Assembly (NCBI GenBank): GCA_031549485.1
Contig: JAVBPR010000008.1
Coordinates: 130,937 to 194,936, forward strand
Reading direction: 5' to 3'
DNA: 64,000 nt
From: JAVBPR01 sp031549485
Lineage (GTDB): Bacteria; Bacillota; Clostridia; Oscillospirales; Feifaniaceae
The notes under the pieces were generated by a model. That model was not told the DNA's origin, made no database searches, and was given only the letters and a program-made list of their open reading frames with translations. Positions 1 through 8,904 of the stretch are shown here, piece by piece. Numbering within the stretch: the first letter of the stretch is position 1; each line of letters begins with the position of its first letter. The position numbers and the translations under genes are program-made.

Positions 1-3000
1 ACCGTGCAGTTTATTCCATCAATTTCACCATAAGCAAGCCTCTTAGTATAGCTTGCCAAAACGCCGGTATTTGCAGTCTCATATGTCATCATATTTGATC
101 CTGCGATTGCCACATTGCTTGAGTTCGGAATAGTAAACATCATTCTGTTTCGCCCAGCATTAAATATTCCATTTAAGAATGCGTTTCCGTTTGGAGAAAA
201 CTGTGTAATTCCATCTTTTGCTTGATTTACGCGGTATGCTCCATAACCGGACGCCGGTATTCCTCCGACAATCATATCAAATGCTTTTATCGGTTCAGCG
301 ATCGTATAATTTGATTCTGAGAGCTGTTGCGGTTTTTCGAAGTTCTTCTCATAATTCATAAAGTCAAAAAGAGTCTTGTACTCAGCTTGCCTAATCATCG
401 AGCCGTCACAACGAAGCCAACCTTCGTTAGATACAGGCTTTGCAAAGGAGCGAATTTCGCCAGTATTTCCCTGCCCATAAATAAACCGGATTTCGTTGTC
501 GATAACTTCTTTGGTGAGAGGAGTTCCTTCATAAACTGCATTATCCGCATATTCCATTTTATATACGTTTTCTTCGCCAGCTACCGCGGTTAGTCTTACC
601 CAATTTTCACGGCCTGCCTCCGGCTCACGGTTGGCAAGAAGCATAGGCTCTTTTACAATACGCATCATATGACAGATTGGCCCTGTGGCATTAGTGCCGA
701 GGATGAAATCAAAATCAAATGTTGCAGTTTCTCCTGGCAGCAATTTTTTGCGGAACCAAATAAAAGAACTTCCCTCAATACTTGGTATAAACCGAGTAGC
801 ATTTTTTTTGTTATCACGAACTATAGCCATCGCACCAGTTCCCTTTTTGTTAGGCCCTGCATAACATAATTCTATTATTTGCTGTTCGTCTATTGAGTCA
901 TTTTCTAAGGTCAGTTTTATCTCGTTGTGCAGACACCAGTTTCCAACATTATGAAGCGGCGGTCTTGAATTAGGGCTTGCAACATAATTTTGCCCCTGGC
1001 TATCTTTGCAGCAAAGAGTAATAGGCGGATGCTCGTTTACATTCTTATTATTAACCACTCCGTCTACTAAAGGACCATGTGTATATAGATAATAATTTTT
1101 TTGTAAGAGCGTGGAAGTTCTAATTGTTAAGTTTTCAATAGTATTTTTAAAACGATCTGTAATTCCCGAGTACGCTTTATTATGCGCTTTCCATCTCCAT
1201 TCTTCTTTTTGACGATCATTTTCCTCTACGACTTTGTTCATTGCGATTGACTCATCAGCTGTAAGCGGCCACGGACACGGATACGGGAAAGAAGCTAGAG
1301 ACGCTTTCTTTTGTGTTAATGTGCCATCAGCGTTTCTTTCAATAGCGTACACAAGAACATCCAAGTCCGCTGTAGGATGATCTATTTCAACACGTATAAC
1401 GCCGCTGTATGCCCCTGTGGTACCTGCTTGTGCGTACTCTTCATCTTTTCCAGTGTTTTCATTTCTTTTAATAATGGTCGGTGCCCCTTTAATACGTCTG
1501 CGGAAAATTTCAGTTGCTACCAATCTGTTAGCTATTACTTCATATTCACGCGGGCCTGGCGGGGTTTCTTCCCCGTGTCTTTGTCTGCTGTTACTTTCTT
1601 TTTTCTCAAAGTATTGATTCCACATATCCCGATTAATATCTACATTGTCTGCTGCTTGGCCTTCAGCCGGAATTGCCTCTTTTGCAAATCCCTCATGGGT
1701 CTTTCTAACATTAATATGAAAGGGATAATCATTTGCTAATTCCACAACAATATCGTAGTCAGAATAATTTTTCCATGCGCTAAAAGAGAAAAATATCTCA
1801 AAAGTACCTTTGCACCATTGCCTGTTAATATAATACCCTCTATTCGCAAACGGGACATAGTTACCGGTAAATGAAAATTTGCCAAGCTGTTCAGGATAAT
1901 TGCAGTATATCCATTTCCCTGCGCTGGTTGTTGCATCAAATGTTAGTGGTTTAACATAACTCTGAGGCACAGGTTTATCTAGTTTCCCATAATCTTTCCA
2001 GTACCATTCTTGATCTCTGCAAACATATTTTTGAAATAGTGGACCTCCTAAATACTCCGGGGTTTCCAAAATGCCATAAGCAGGAAAACTACCTACTGCT
2101 TGAGCCTTATAAGGACTTATTTTTTCTGAAGGTAGGTTAGTCCCGTCCTCATTTGGTTTTGCGAGAATTGCTTTAAGTCTTAAATCATCACCTGACACCA
2201 GTCTTGATCCGGTAACTTTTAGCGAAAGCTGAGAAGAGGCTGTTCCCGCTTTCGGGAATTCAAAACAATCCTCATAATAAATCGCATTATCATATACTGT
2301 TTTTTTGTTGCGATAGATAGTTTTTGATTCCTTAAAGTTCGAACCATCCGAAGAAATTTCTGTCTTAAAATATGCGCCGACTGGAGCGTTCGGGTGCAAA
2401 AGGAAAATGTATTCATTCCCATTTTCCCCTACTAAGAACGGCTTCGAACAATACACACCATCCACTGGCATGACTACATTCTGCGAAGCTGCCCCTGTAA
2501 TTGTAACTTTAATTTTAGGAGCGTACCTAGATGCAATATGTCCTGCTTCAAACGGCGCATGATAACCATAAGCACATTCAATCGAGCCGTCTGCTGTACG
2601 GTTTTCTTTAATAGTAAATCTATAGTATTGATAATTTGTGCTACCTATATGCTCAATCATAGGCGTATACAGAGGAGTACTTGTATTTCCGCTCAAGGAC
2701 AGCGTTTTAAGTAAATTCCAGCTATTATATTCCTTGATATTTGACCCATAAATACTAACCTCGCAGGCTTCTACTCCCAGCAAGCTAGAAAACTCCGCTT
2801 TAATTTTATCAAGTGCAACCCCATATCGAGGATTTTTAAATATAATATCCGCGGTTTCGTTGAAAGGAAGGACAGCATCGTTTTTGACAGTATTAAAGCT
2901 GGGATTAGTTGCTGCACCTACGGAACCGAGCGAGCCGTAAAGTGTAACTTTTATCTGCGGCGAACCTATTGCGTTTTTTGTTCCCCATCTGAAGTCTGAT

Positions 3001-6000
3001 GTTATGTTACTGCAAAGCCTATGTCCCATGCTTGCTGTATGCATATCCTCAATTTCAAATCTATAATACTTATAATCGTAATAATATGGATACAATTCGA
3101 TATATGGTTTATATCCTGACGTCGCTTGGGGATTTACAGTATCAATTAATGTCCAACTGCCCGCAGTAGTTGTACTTGTGTTTGAGCCATATGCCTTGAT
3201 TCTGCATGCTCCAGCAGTCGAAGCACTTACAAAATCCGCTCTGATTTTATTCAGCGAAGTGCCATAATACGGATTTACATAAATTATATCGACTATATCT
3301 CCATACCAAAATTTTTCAGTACTTTGAACTGTACTATATTCTTTTTCGGTTATTTGTCCTGAGAAACTGCCGAACATCTTAATTTTCACCTGAGGCAAGT
3401 CGACCTGCCATTTACCTCTTTCGAACTGCGAATTCGGCACACTAGTTATTGCAGCAAAATCTCCCACGGTAGCTTTGTTATAAATTTCAAACCTATAAAA
3501 TTTATAGTTCGTACTTTTCCCTGTCTCTATAGTCGGCACTATCGGATTTGTCCCCGTTCCTGTTGCAGAGCTTGCTTTGATTAAGTCCCAAATATTTTTA
3601 TCATCCGAACCATATATTTTCATATCACAGCTACCCTCATTTGTTAAGGGAATAAAATCGCATTTGATATTGCTACTCGAAGTGCCGTAATATGGATTTA
3701 TAAGTACAATATCCGCGTAATCAGGGTATGCAATAGATCTTTCAGAATGAGAGACGCTGCTTGTATAATATTCTGAACTTGTTACCTGAACATTGCTTGC
3801 TCCAATTTTCTTTAATGTGACTACTACTTGCGGCATGCCATAGGTAGCATCCACAATTTCGAATGGCGCAGAATATCCAGTCGCAAGTGCAAGCTTACCA
3901 TTTACGCCTATTTCCTGCGAATTATTTTTGATATAAAATTTATAATACTTATAATCTTTATTTGCAACGTCATCGATTTCCAGTGATATTGAATCATAGA
4001 TACCATCCGATCCTCTTTGCCCATTTGATATATACGACCAAGTAGTTTTATCATTTGATCCTAATATCGTATATTCATAAAGGCCGCCGGGAGTAATGCT
4101 TATAAATTTAATATCTAAATCGCTTGCAGATCCGTAATTTGGATTGGTAAATATAAATTCGCTATGCTCTCCGTGCGCAAGATATCCTTTGCCCGAAGTC
4201 GACTCGAAGGTAGAGATTGTCTCCTGCTGCGGAGAAGAAGGCGTCACTGCAGCGAACGTACCGTAAACGGTTACAGAAACTGCGGGAGCTCCAAACGGAT
4301 TGCTAACTTCAAAGAAATTTTCGGTAATTTCACCAGCACACGCCATGCATCCTACCGCAGCTATTTCTTGGATATAGAATTTATAATATCTATAACTCGT
4401 TTTTGTGGTTTCTATATAAGGCACATCCGTAACTTGATCTGCCCCCCATCTTAGTTTGTCCAAACTTTCCAAAAGAACCCAATCGTTATCGTTTCTATCG
4501 TTCGCGCCAAAAATTTTCATAGTTGAATTATAACCTTCGGTAGTTAGACAACTAAATACAGCTTTTATTTTTGAACAAGTTTGGCCATAATACGGATTTT
4601 CAAATCCGATTTCTCTCCACTCGCCTCCCCAAAAAGCTCCAGCTCCAAGATTTCTTATCGTATATGTCGGATTCGTCGCAGCAGGCGCTGAAGGCCCTGT
4701 CGGTGCGGGCGTTGTCGTCCCTCCTGTGAATGTGCCAAATACCGTAACTTTAATCGCGGGAATAAATGGCGAAATTTCAAAGAAATTGCCAGTCGCAAAA
4801 TCAGTCAGGCTCATGCTGCCTACAAGATGGCGTTCACAAATTTCGAATTTATAATATTTGTAAATTGGATTATTAATTTCAACAATAGGCTGCGTTGGTT
4901 CAACATAACTATAATTTTCCCATTCTTGACTATTTAAGTAGGTCCAGCTTGTCTTATTATTTGAGCCATAAACATCAATAAGCGCATTCCCTACGCCTTC
5001 TAAACTATTAAACTCCGCTCTTATTTTTGTGCAACTTTGACCGTAATGCGGATTCTCAAAACCAATTTTTCCTATCTCACCGTTCCCAAAGCTGCTGCCA
5101 TTTGTCACAAGTGAGTATTCCGGGTTTACTACCTCTGTCGGCGCGGCGGTCGTTGTTGTCAAAGTTACCTTAACTTTCGCCGTTCCGCCTGAGCTTGTTC
5201 CTACCTCAAACGGTGCTTGCGGGAAATTGCATAAAGCGATGCTGCCACTGGTATTTTCAATATAAAATCTATAGTATTTATAATCAGTGCTCGATTCAGT
5301 TTCAATTGCCGGAGTAAAAGTTGTTCCGTTTCCTGCTGCAGCTGTGCTGATTATATGCGTCCAAGCACTTTTATCGTTCGAGCCGAAAATTTTAAGCTGG
5401 CAGTTCCCCATAGTTGAAAGCGAGGTGAATTCAGCTTTCACCTTATTATTTGCCGTTCCATAATTCGGATTTTTAAAAATTATATCCGCATTTTCACCCA
5501 CAGCAAGCGCGGCTTTTTCTACTGTTTTTGTTTCAAAAACTTGTTTTCCGCTTTTTTCGGGAAAAGTTTGAGATACTTCTATTTTCGGAATATATAAAAA
5601 CACATTATCGCCCTGCTCAAACGGCGCAGATAAACTGTCTGCAAGTTCAATGGCTCCAGTGTATCTGTTTTCCAGAATATAGAACTTATAATATTGATAA
5701 TCACTTTCAGTGCTAAGCGTAATCGTTGGCTGCACACCGGGGGTAAGTGTTATAGTTTTAGACGCAAGTTCATCCATTCCGGTCTTGGAACTTCCGCCGA
5801 AAATTTTTAGCGTACAATCTCCCTCTCCGCTTAGGCTTGTAAATTTCGCTTCGATTTTACTGCTTTTTGTGCCATAGTAATAGTTTTTATAAAAAATATC
5901 GGCAAAATCTCTATCGCCGAAACTTCCTCCGTTGCCATCGGTAATAAAAGTTTTTACTATTACTTCATCATCTCCAGCAACAGCATTAAATGTGCATACG

Positions 6001-6107
6001 CCGTTTGTCGTATCAAGCTGTATTTTTTCTGAGCGTTCCAAATCAATAATTTCATTATTTTTAAAAAGCTCTAAGAAATCGTTTGATGTACTCGTGTAAT
6101 CTGCCAT
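1..6107 (-). CDS. Giant tandem-repeat protein with C-terminal phage tail-collar-like motif (3' end outside window)
   Basis: The frame is open from an ATG at 6107 (AAGGAG seven bases upstream) to the window edge, so at least 2035 residues are encoded and the C-terminus is missing. No signal peptide or membrane segment is visible at the N-terminus (MADYTSTSNDF). Residues of about 50-1200 hold eight units of roughly 140-150 residues. Each has an NPYYGT/NPNYGT-like motif, a YGSN/FGSND motif, a YKYYRFYI-like strand and a closing KVTVYG-like strand. Residues of about 1200-1850 are unique, with an acidic, lysine-rich helical stretch. GWLRCDG at about 1896-1902, followed by an aromatic YKTLFDF segment, matches the start of the phage tail-collar domain. 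The first repeats match those of the neighbour at 6432-8231. By family knowledge tail-collar domains sit in phage tail fibres and related trimeric fibres; a fibre-like or surface role here is inference. No other phage structural genes are in view. Confidence 0.85.
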   Translation of the reverse strand, partial: MADYTSTSNDFLELFKNNEIIDLERSEKIQLDTTNGVCTFNAVAGDDEVIVKTFITDGNGGSFGDRDFADIFYKNYYYGTKSSKIEAKFTSLSGEGDCTLKIFGGSSKTGMDELASKTITLTPGVQPTITLSTESDYQYYKFYILENRYTGAIELADSLSAPFEQGDNVFLYIPKIEVSQTFPEKSGKQVFETKTVEKAALAVGENADIIFKNPNYGTANNKVKAEFTSLSTMGNCQLKIFGSNDKSAWTHIISTAAAGNGTTFTPAIETESSTDYKYYRFYIENTSGSIALCNFPQAPFEVGTSSGGTAKVKVTLTTTTAAPTEVVNPEYSLVTNGSSFGNGEIGKIGFENPHYGQSCTKIRAEFNSLEGVGNALIDVYGSNNKTSWTYLNSQEWENYSYVEPTQPIVEINNPIYKYYKFEICERHLVGSMSLTDFATGNFFEISPFIPAIKVTVFGTFTGGTTTPAPTGPSAPAATNPTYTIRNLGAGAFWGGEWREIGFENPYYGQTCSKIKAVFSCLTTEGYNSTMKIFGANDRNDNDWVLLESLDKLRWGADQVTDVPYIETTKTSYRYYKFYIQEIAAVGCMACAGEITENFFEVSNPFGAPAVSVTVYGTFAAVTPSSPQQETISTFESTSGKGYLAHGEHSEFIFTNPNYGSASDLDIKFISITPGGLYEYTILGSNDKTTWSYISNGQRGSDGIYDSISLEIDDVANKDYKYYKFYIKNNSQEIGVNGKLALATGYSAPFEIVDATYGMPQVVVTLKKIGASNVQVTSSEYYTSSVSHSERSIAYPDYADIVLINPYYGTSSSNIKCDFIPLTNEGSCDMKIYGSDDKNIWDLIKASSATGTGTNPIVPTIETGKSTNYKFYRFEIYNKATVGDFAAITSVPNSQFERGKWQVDLPQVKIKMFGSFSGQITEKEYSTVQSTEKFWYGDIVDIIYVNPYYGTSLNKIRADFVSASTAGACRIKAYGSNTSTTTAGSWTLIDTVNPQATSGYKPYIELYPYYYDYKYYRFEIEDMHTASMGHRLCSNITSDFRWGTKNAIGSPQIKVTLYGSLGSVGAATNPSFNTVKNDAVLPFNETADIIFKNPRYGVALDKIKAEFSSLLGVEACEVSIYGSNIKEYNSWNLLKTLSLSGNTSTPLYTPMIEHIGSTNYQYYRFTIKENRTADGSIECAYGYHAPFEAGHIASRYAPKIKVTITGAASQNVVMPVDGVYCSKPFLVGENGNEYIFLLHPNAPVGAYFKTEISSDGSNFKESKTIYRNKKTVYDNAIYYEDCFEFPKAGTASSQLSLKVTGSRLVSGDDLRLKAILAKPNEDGTNLPSEKISPYKAQAVGSFPAYGILETPEYLGGPLFQKYVCRDQEWYWKDYGKLDKPVPQSYVKPLTFDATTSAGKWIYCNYPEQLGKFSFTGNYVPFANRGYYINRQWCKGTFEIFFSFSAWKNYSDYDIVVELANDYPFHINVRKTHEGFAKEAIPAEGQAADNVDINRDMWNQYFEKKESNSRQRHGEETPPGPREYEVIANRLVATEIFRRRIKGAPTIIKRNENTGKDEEYAQAGTTGAYSGVIRVEIDHPTADLDVLVYAIERNADGTLTQKKASLASFPYPCPWPLTADESIAMNKVVEENDRQKEEWRWKAHNKAYSGITDRFKNTIENLTIRTSTLLQKNYYLYTHGPLVDGVVNNKNVNEHPPITLCCKDSQGQNYVASPNSRPPLHNVGNWCLHNEIKLTLENDSIDEQQIIELCYAGPNKKGTGAMAIVRDNKKNATRFIPSIEGSSFIWFRKKLLPGETATFDFDFILGTNATGPICHMMRIVKEPMLLANREPEAGRENWVRLTAVAGEENVYKMEYADNAVYEGTPLTKEVIDNEIRFIYGQGNTGEIRSFAKPVSNEGWLRCDGSMIRQAEYKTLFDFMNYEKNFEKPQQLSESNYTIAEPIKAFDMIVGGIPASGYGAYRVNQAKDGITQFSPNGNAFLNGIFNAGRNRMMFTIPNSSNVAIAGSNMMTYETANTGVLASYTKRLAYGEIDGINCT

Positions 6108-6176
6108 ATAATTCTCCTTTTAATTTTAAAATTTTTATCTATATAAAAAGCGGCCGCTTATTAACAAAATAAAATC

Positions 6177-6284
6177 TTGACTTAATAGGCGAAACAAGTT
6201 AGACTAAGCATGAAATTTGTTTCGTGTATTTAGTATATACGAAACTTGTTTCGTTGTCAATGCAATTATACGAAATTTGTTTCG
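6177..6284. promoter_or_regulatory. Divergent control region copy A: four operators, two promoters
   Basis: Four copies of a near-palindrome CGAAA-N4-TTTCG are present: a half-like copy at 6190-6200, then 6212-6224, 6240-6253 and 6271-6284. On the minus strand TTGACA (6255-6260), a 17-base spacer and TATACT (6232-6237) form a near-perfect housekeeping promoter for the giant repeat gene, and the third operator lies inside its spacer. On the plus strand TTGACT (6177-6182), 17 bases and TAGACT (6200-6205) face a truncated regulator, with the first operator in the spacer. Occlusion of polymerase by an XRE repressor encoded at 8427 is the natural reading. That is inference from layout. Confidence 0.75.
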
Positions 6285-6302
6285 CTTAGAGGGAGTAAAA
6301 TT

Positions 6303-6356
6303 GTGCAGTTCGGAGAAAAATTAAAGTTATTAAGAGCAAAGGAATTTGACATATAA
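6303..6356 (+). pseudogene. Truncated copy of the XRE regulator gene
   Basis: The first 14 codons from GTG at 6303 (MQFGEKLKLLRAKE) are the same as the start of the intact regulator at 8427, including the GAGGGAG ribosome binding site. Then the sequence changes abruptly and a stop follows three codons later, at once before a terminator. It is the stump of a duplicated regulator gene whose body has been deleted. The remaining 17-residue peptide lacks a complete helix-turn-helix. Confidence 0.8.
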
Positions 6357-6391
6357 AAATCGCCCCTATAACAATGTTATAGGGGCGATTT
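6357..6391. terminator. Rho-independent terminator (bidirectional)
   Basis: A 16-bp stem AAATCGCCCCTATAAC with its inverted copy has A/T flanks on both sides. It lies between the regulator stump and the 3' end of the 6432-8231 gene and can serve both. Confidence 0.8.
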
Positions 6392-6431
6392 GCGCAACAC
6401 GCCGCCGTGTATTTCACTTAGAATAGATATT

Positions 6432-8231
6432 CTATTCGTTTTTTCTTAATATAAAATATCCTACTAAATGATATATCGTTTGTTCTTTAGGGGCAAGCGC
6501 ATAATTTTCAGGATCAATTATCAAATTATTGTTTCCATCTAAATTTGTAACCGGTTCGCTATTATTTTTGTGGGACCATGAGGTTCCACCGGCATTTAGT
6601 CTTAAAAAATGATATTCTCTGCCTAACCCACTTAAAAACGCCGCGACAACATAAGCTCCGTTGGGTGTTTCTGCCAGTGCAGTGCTTTGATTAGTGTACA
6701 ATTGTTTTTTCCCCGGAATGGTCATATTTCGACTTTCTGCAGACGCAAGGAATGCCGTTTCCAAAGCTTTCGAATAACTAAGTCCACTCTGGTCTATCAA
6801 ATTATCATAATTGTCAGGTGCCCAACCTCCCCCGATTATATCAATTGCATAACTATAACAATTATTTTCTAACTCTACTCCCGGAATATTCCATTTCTGA
6901 GGCTCATACGGCAATCCTATATTTCTCGTCATTATATACGTGTTTTTCGCCTTTATATGCGGAATGCCATATGTAGTATCTGCAAGTTCAAACGAAGAAG
7001 TATATCCATTTGCAAGCGCAATTTTGCCGTTGATTCCTATATCCTGGGAAATATTTTTTACATAAACCTTATAATATTTGTGATTCCTATTTGTAATATT
7101 AATTTTAGGTATGAATGTATCATATATCCCATCTGCCCCACATTCGCCAGTTGTTAACATAGTCCATTCTGTTTTGTCATTTGACCAATGGACAGTATAT
7201 TGGCAAAGCCCGCCGCGTGTGAGGCTTGTTAGACTAAACTCCCAATCTCCCGTATTTCCGTAGTTTGGATTATATATTATAATTTCGCTATGCTCTCCAT
7301 GGTCAAGATAACCTTTGCCCGTAGTTGACTCATAAGTTGTATTTGCTCCCTGCGAAGTCGTACCGCTACCTGTAAATGTGCCATAAACTGTAACTTTAAT
7401 CGCCGGCACTCCAAACGGTGTAGGTACCTCAAAGAAATTTTCAGTAAGCTCGCCGGCATTTGCTAAATATCCAACAGCAGCTTGATTATTAATATAAAAT
7501 TTATAATATCGATAACTCGTATTAGTCGTTTCTATTGTCGGCGGATCGGAAAGCGTTTCTGCTCCCATACGTATCGACTCAACACTGTTAAGCAATTCCC
7601 ATTCGATTTTATCATTTGAGCCATATACTTTTCTTAGGGAATTATAACATTCATCGGTCAAACTCTGAAAAACAGCCCTGATTTTTGTACCAGTTTGCGG
7701 ATAATAAGGATTTTCGAAGCCCACCTCTGCCCAATCTCCGCAATAAAATCCTCCTGCGCCAAGATTTCTAAGTGCATATTCCGGATTAGTCACAGTTCCT
7801 TGTTCTCCGCTATCTCCACTTGTCGGAGAATAAACCGTAACAGTCACTTTTGCTGTCCCGTACGAACTCATTCCCGGTTCAAACGGCGCTGTAACATAAT
7901 TTGCAAGCGCTATGCTACCCTCATTATTTTTAATATAAAATCTATAATATTTGTAGTCAGAGCTTGCCCCGGTTTCGATAACTGGAGTCAAATTATTTGT
8001 TATGCCATCCCCGTAGGCAAATGTGGTGATTATATGCGACCATTCCGATTTATTATTTGACCCGAAAATCATGAGTTGACAATTGCCAACACTTGTAAGC
8101 GGCTCAAACTCAGCTCTTATATTATCATTTGCGGTACCGTAATTTGGATTTGCAAAAACAATATCCGCGTAATTACCTTGTGCAAGTATCGTTCTCTCTA
8201 TTCTGGTCGTTTCAAAAGTTATTTCTGCCAT
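6432..8231 (-). CDS. Tandem-repeat protein with C-terminal Cys/His domain, paralogue of the giant repeat protein
   Basis: 599 residues, no signal peptide. Three repeat units, with YKYYRFYI-like strands near residues 97, 242 and 387, match units in the N-terminal part of the giant protein (1-6107), including the shared TENFFEV and YGIP motifs. Residues of about 430-599 are different. They hold NCYSYA (Cys458), EYHFLRL (His541) and SWSHK followed by a conserved-looking DGNNNLIIDP. A Cys near the start of a helix and a later His followed by polar residues suggest a papain-like or NlpC/P60-like cysteine hydrolase fold, but I cannot assign a family. The gene ends at a bidirectional terminator and is divergent from the XRE regulator at 8427. 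It appears to be a shortened duplicate carrying an exchanged C-terminal domain. Confidence 0.85.
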   Translation of the reverse strand: MAEITFETTRIERTILAQGNYADIVFANPNYGTANDNIRAEFEPLTSVGNCQLMIFGSNNKSEWSHIITTFAYGDGITNNLTPVIETGASSDYKYYRFYIKNNEGSIALANYVTAPFEPGMSSYGTAKVTVTVYSPTSGDSGEQGTVTNPEYALRNLGAGGFYCGDWAEVGFENPYYPQTGTKIRAVFQSLTDECYNSLRKVYGSNDKIEWELLNSVESIRMGAETLSDPPTIETTNTSYRYYKFYINNQAAVGYLANAGELTENFFEVPTPFGVPAIKVTVYGTFTGSGTTSQGANTTYESTTGKGYLDHGEHSEIIIYNPNYGNTGDWEFSLTSLTRGGLCQYTVHWSNDKTEWTMLTTGECGADGIYDTFIPKINITNRNHKYYKVYVKNISQDIGINGKIALANGYTSSFELADTTYGIPHIKAKNTYIMTRNIGLPYEPQKWNIPGVELENNCYSYAIDIIGGGWAPDNYDNLIDQSGLSYSKALETAFLASAESRNMTIPGKKQLYTNQSTALAETPNGAYVVAAFLSGLGREYHFLRLNAGGTSWSHKNNSEPVTNLDGNNNLIIDPENYALAPKEQTIYHLVGYFILRKNE

Positions 8232-8300
8232 ATAATTCTCCTTTTAATTTTAAAATTTTTATCTATATAAAAAGCGGCCGCTTATTAACAAAATAAAATC

Positions 8301-8408
8301 TTGACTTAATAGGCGAAACAAGTTAGACTAAACATGAAATTTGTTTCGTGTGTTTAGTATATGCGAAATTTGTTTCGTTGTCAACGTAATTATGCGAAAT
8401 TTGTTTCG
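8301..8408. promoter_or_regulatory. Divergent control region copy B: four operators, two promoters
   Basis: Same design as copy A at 6177-6284, differing at only about seven of roughly 235 bases in the surrounding block. Operators lie at 8314-8324 (half-like), 8336-8348, 8364-8377 and 8395-8408. The minus-strand promoter is TTGACA (8379-8384), 17 bases, TATACT (8356-8361), with the third operator in its spacer. The plus-strand promoter is TTGACT (8301-8306), 17 bases, TAGACT (8324-8329), with the first operator in its spacer. The fourth operator lies just before the ribosome binding site of the XRE gene, consistent with autorepression. Confidence 0.8.
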
Positions 8409-8426
8409 CTTAGAGGGAGTAAAATT

Positions 8427-8801
8427 GTGCAGTTCGGAGAAAAATTAAAGTTATTAAGAGCAAAGGAAAAGATGACGCAGCAGGAATTAGCTGAAAAAAT
8501 AGGGGTTACCACGCGAACGCTTCAAAATTATGAAATGGGCAAAATGTATCCGAAACAGTCCGAAATTTACGGAAAACTGTCCGAAATTTTTAATGTCACC
8601 GCCGACTATCTTCTTTCAACCGAGGATAGGTATATAATCACCGCGCAAAAACTTGAAAACGGGCAAAATAAAAAAGAACTGCTCGAAATCATTGCTGATT
8701 TGACCGCTCTTTTTGAAAATGATTTTATTTCAGAATCCGAAAAAGATGACCTCATGCGCGAAATTTCCGAAATATATTGGAATTCGAAAAAGAAAAAATA
8801 G
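8427..8801 (+). CDS. XRE-family helix-turn-helix transcriptional regulator
   Basis: 124 residues. The GTG at 8427 is chosen because GAGGGAG sits seven bases upstream and the product then begins MQFGEKLKLLRAKEKMTQ, the usual register for this family; a longer reading would run through the operators. Residues 4-60 form the XRE/Cro-type five-helix domain (MTQQELAEKIGVTTRTLQNYE is the helix-turn-helix core). The C-terminal half is a charged helical region (ENGQNKKELLEIIADL, SESEKDDLMREISEIY), probably for dimerisation. It is divergent from the 6432-8231 repeat gene across four operators and most likely represses that promoter, its own, and the duplicated one at 6177-6284. Confidence 0.9.
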   Translation: MQFGEKLKLLRAKEKMTQQELAEKIGVTTRTLQNYEMGKMYPKQSEIYGKLSEIFNVTADYLLSTEDRYIITAQKLENGQNKKELLEIIADLTALFENDFISESEKDDLMREISEIYWNSKKKK

Positions 8802-8845
8802 CTTAGGATATAATTATAGAAGAACCTGCTAACTTCATTTACATC

Positions 8846-8881
8846 AAAAAACCCCTGTAACAAAGGCGTTACAGGGGTTTT
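8846..8881. terminator. Rho-independent terminator
   Basis: Inverted repeat AAAAACCCCTGTAAC / GTTACAGGGGTTTT with a T-run. It lies between the convergent XRE gene and the SLH/propeller gene. Confidence 0.8.
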
Positions 8882-8904
8882 ACATTCGCAAATTCCAACG
8901 TTAT

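Noticed and set aside
1..8801. Prophage
   Set aside because: Only the tail-collar motif and an XRE regulator recall phages; no capsid, terminase, portal, tail tube or lysis genes are in the window. The left flank is unseen, so this stays open beyond the edge.
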